Part shown: positions 61,797 to 64,000 of the stretch, in pieces | Layout of the letters: every line of letters begins with the position of its first letter | How positions within the stretch are numbered: position 1 is the stretch's first letter | Origin: Rhizobium leguminosarum | GTDB taxonomy: Bacteria; Pseudomonadota; Alphaproteobacteria; Rhizobiales; Rhizobiaceae | Direction of reading: 5' to 3' | NCBI RefSeq assembly: GCF_002953715.1 | Contig: NZ_CP025015.1 | Coordinates: forward strand, 62,001 to 126,000 | DNA: 64,000 nucleotides | Translations under genes and position numbers: made by a program | Notes under the pieces: generated by a model | The model's input: the letters and a program-made list of their open reading frames with translations, nothing else | What the model was told of the DNA's origin: nothing | The model's database searches: none

Positions 61797-62624
61797 ATGC
61801 ATATCGAAACCATGACAATCGGCGATACGGTTGTGCACGTGTCGGGCGCCGGTTTGCCGCTTGTGTTCGTGCACGGGTTCACGACCACAGCCCAATTCTG
61901 GCGGGAGCAAATTGAGGCGTTCTCGTCCCGTTACAGGGTCATCCGCATCGATCTTCCAGGACACGGTGTATCGCCACGACCGGAGGGACGCAGTTACACA
62001 ATCGCGGCCTTCGCAAATGATATCCTGGCGGTCTATCGTGCACTCGAAATCGACGAAGCCATTCTCGTCGGCCTCTCAATGGGAGGAACGGTGGCGCAGA
62101 CCTTTACCCTGTCCCACCCCGAGCGTGTCCTCGCGCTTGTGCTTGTCGGGGCAACGCCCCACGGACTTGGCGCGGATGTCAATGTCGACAATGTTCTCAA
62201 GGCCATCGATGACCTCGGCGTTGTCCAGGCGAGCCAGAATGTCATCGAGCGCTCATTCGGCCGTACAGCCGGCAGAGACCTTGTCGAATTTGCCAGACAA
62301 GAGGTTGCCCAAACGCCGGCTTTTGTTGCACGGGAGGCGATCGCCTCACTCAATGCGTCGGACAGCCGGGCCAATCTTCACGATATCGGCGTCCCCACGC
62401 TGGTCGTGGTCGGCACTGAGGACATCATCACGCCACCCGGAGAATCCGTTGTTCTCGCAGAGGGTATTCCGGAAAGCCGGCTTGAGGTTATAGCGGACGC
62501 GGGTCATTTCCCGATGCTCGAGCAGCCGCAGGTCTTCAACCATGTCCTCGAGAGCTTTCTCAAGGACTGCGATAGTCGTTTTTCTCGGTCGAGCGGCACA
62601 GGCCTCTCGCGTCAAACCGTTTGA
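61797..62624 (+). CDS. Alpha/beta hydrolase
   Basis: AAGGGGAGC before the ATG sets the start; 275 residues. The fold is clear: PLVFVHGFTTTAQFW (oxyanion hole), RVIRIDLPGHGVS, the nucleophile elbow VGLSMGG, an Asp in VVVGTEDIITPP and His in ADAGHFPMLEQP. It resembles 3-oxoadipate enol-lactonase-type and carboxylesterase hydrolases. It is cotranscribed with an MFS carrier, so it may hydrolyse an imported ester or lactone. The substrate is unknown. Confidence 0.9.
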   Translation: MHIETMTIGDTVVHVSGAGLPLVFVHGFTTTAQFWREQIEAFSSRYRVIRIDLPGHGVSPRPEGRSYTIAAFANDILAVYRALEIDEAILVGLSMGGTVAQTFTLSHPERVLALVLVGATPHGLGADVNVDNVLKAIDDLGVVQASQNVIERSFGRTAGRDLVEFARQEVAQTPAFVAREAIASLNASDSRANLHDIGVPTLVVVGTEDIITPPGESVVLAEGIPESRLEVIADAGHFPMLEQPQVFNHVLESFLKDCDSRFSRSSGTGLSRQTV

Positions 62625-62637
62625 GTGGGAGGCTCAC

Positions 62638-64000
62638 ATGTCTGTTCAAGAGATGACTTCACAGATCAAGCCAAAAGCGCACGATCTGGACCGCAACACG
62701 AAACGGACCGTTTTTGCGGCCGCGCTCGGAACCGTTTTCGAATGGTACGACTTCTTTATCTACGGCTCCCTTGCCGCCTTCTTCAGTACGCTGTTCTTCC
62801 CGAAGGGCAACGAGACGGCCGCCTTGCTCGCAGCGCTGGCGACCTTCGGCGCGGGCTTCGTCCTTCGGCCTTTTGGTGCAATCGTCTTTGGAAGGCTCGG
62901 TGACCTTGTTGGCCGGAAGAAAACCTTCCTTGTAACCATGCTGGTCATGGGTCTTGCCACGGCGGCCATCGGTCTGCTGCCGACATACGATTCCATCGGC
63001 TGGGCGGCGCCGGCTTTGCTGGTCGGGCTGCGCCTGCTGCAGGGGTTGGCGGTTGGCGGCGAGTTTGGGGGCGCGGTGACCTACGTTGCGGAGCATTCCG
63101 ACCGCGATCGGCGGGGGCTCACGACAAGCTGGATTCAGATCACCGCAACGCTTGGTTTATTCTTGTCGCTGATCGTGATCGTTCTTTGCCGGTCCTCGTT
63201 GTCGGCGGAGGATTTTGCGAGTTGGGGATGGCGGATACCCTTCATTGGTTCAATCCTGCTTTTGATCCTGTCGCTCTATATCCGCCTGAAGCTGCACGAG
63301 TCGCCGGTCTTCCAGGAAATGAAGGCGCAGGGGAAAGGCTCGAGGAACCCGATCGCCGAGACCTTGGGTGACCGCAAGAACCTGCGCCTTGTGCTGGTGG
63401 CAATCTTCGGCGTCGTCGCGGGGCAGGCGGTCATCTGGTACACGGGCCATTTCTACAGCCTGTATTTCATGACGACCATACTAAAGCTGACCCAGGATCA
63501 GGCAAACTTCTATATGCTCGTTGCCCTTACGCTCGGCACCCCGTTCTTTCTGTTCTTCGGTTGGCTTTCCGACAGGATCGGACGCAAGTGGATCGTCGTG
63601 ACGGGATGCGCCTTGTCGGCCCTGCTGATCATGCCGCTTTTCCAAGCACTGGCGACCTATGGCAATCCTGTGCTGACAGAGTTCCGCGCCAAAACGTCCG
63701 TGGTACTGGTGGGCAATGACTGCAACCACGATCAGTCCTTTATCGGACAATTGTTCCGGCCGCAGGCAACGACGGAATGCCAGAAGGTGAAGGCGCTGCT
63801 GACTGGGCGTGCCGTTCCTTACACCGTGAAGGTCGACGCAGAACCTCTCCGAATCCAGATCAACGGTGGCGAGGCTAAAACCCTGAATGAGGGCGAACTC
63901 GTTGCCGCCCTGACGGGAGTGGGGATGCCGGCGGCAAATGCCCCGGTCCAGCCGAATGGTCCCATGGTCGTTCTCGTGCTCTTTGCCTTGGTCTTCCTGG
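62638..64000 (+). CDS. MFS metabolite:H+ symporter (MHS family), runs off the right edge
   Basis: GGGAGG before the ATG at 62638 fixes the start, 13 bases after the hydrolase stop. The visible 454 residues begin with the MHS pattern (AAALGTVFEWYDFFIYGSLA, FVLRPFGAIVFGRLGDLVGR, LRLLQGLAVGGEFGGAVTYV). They include the second-half loop FFGWLSDRIGRKWIV. A long polar region (about residues 345-440, Cys-containing) precedes the last visible helix, larger than usual for the family. Relatives carry organic acids, osmolytes or phthalate. The 3' end is missing. Confidence 0.88.
   Translation, partial: MSVQEMTSQIKPKAHDLDRNTKRTVFAAALGTVFEWYDFFIYGSLAAFFSTLFFPKGNETAALLAALATFGAGFVLRPFGAIVFGRLGDLVGRKKTFLVTMLVMGLATAAIGLLPTYDSIGWAAPALLVGLRLLQGLAVGGEFGGAVTYVAEHSDRDRRGLTTSWIQITATLGLFLSLIVIVLCRSSLSAEDFASWGWRIPFIGSILLLILSLYIRLKLHESPVFQEMKAQGKGSRNPIAETLGDRKNLRLVLVAIFGVVAGQAVIWYTGHFYSLYFMTTILKLTQDQANFYMLVALTLGTPFFLFFGWLSDRIGRKWIVVTGCALSALLIMPLFQALATYGNPVLTEFRAKTSVVLVGNDCNHDQSFIGQLFRPQATTECQKVKALLTGRAVPYTVKVDAEPLRIQINGGEAKTLNEGELVAALTGVGMPAANAPVQPNGPMVVLVLFALVFL

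Noticed and set aside
1..64000. CRISPR arrays, rRNA or tRNA genes
   Set aside because: No regularly spaced repeats and no rRNA or tRNA structure were seen anywhere in the window.

Overview
The window looks like a replicon of a Rhizobiales alphaproteobacterium (Rhizobium/Agrobacterium/Mesorhizobium type). The evidence is a VirD4/TraG coupling protein, an Aap-type amino-acid transporter, an IS66 remnant joined to the tail of a DUF1612/HTH protein typical of rhizobia, dnaE2 fragments, and dense solute-uptake and catabolic operons. Whether it is chromosome or megaplasmid cannot be told.

Left third (1-23.3 kb): an accessory, defence-type island, AT-richer to the eye than the rest. It starts with the 5' part of a conjugative coupling protein on the minus strand. 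Orphan genes follow: a membrane protein, a PIN-like protein, a frameshifted zinc-ribbon gene and a resolvase remnant. Next comes a 1354-residue HTH protein with a nuclease-like region, then IS66 debris. Two purine-centred modules follow. Module A (9.8-16.8 kb) has six genes: an ATP-grasp/PEP-utiliser-like protein, an HD phosphohydrolase, a calcineurin-like phosphoesterase, a DPPW methyltransferase-like protein, a DUF7002/DarT-like protein, and a P-loop kinase fused to a PurZ-like adenylosuccinate synthetase in which the catalytic Asp is Ser. Module B (17.7-23.2 kb) is a complete RADAR pair (rdrA, rdrB). Module A is the best candidate for an undescribed system.

Middle (23.6-43.5 kb): an aromatic/C1 catabolic cluster. 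It holds a class A flavin monooxygenase, a MarR regulator, a LigM-type tetrahydrofolate O-demethylase, a MetF-like reductase, a five-gene branched-chain-type ABC importer, PurU, maleylacetate reductase, hydroxyquinol 1,2-dioxygenase and a tautomerase-like protein. One operator-like palindrome sits in three of its promoters. A YheO-type regulator, RidA, a class V aminotransferase and aapM-Q-J (without aapP) follow, then dnaE2 debris broken by a small inversion.

Right (43.4-64 kb): amino-acid metabolism. An ArgP-like regulator stands divergent to a LysE exporter and a DapA-like lyase. A long minus-strand run (58.0 to 46.2 kb) encodes a polar amino-acid ABC importer, a Cys/Met PLP lyase, a SugE-type SMR protein, homoserine dehydrogenase, an aldehyde dehydrogenase, DapA, aspartase, a homoserine-kinase-like protein lacking its catalytic Asps, and an Lrp regulator. 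Together these can route homoserine to aspartate semialdehyde, aspartate and fumarate. An XRE-cupin regulator and a second PLP lyase follow. The window ends with a PAS/sigma-54 activator divergent from an alpha/beta hydrolase-MFS operon preceded by a near-perfect -24/-12 promoter and an upstream dyad.
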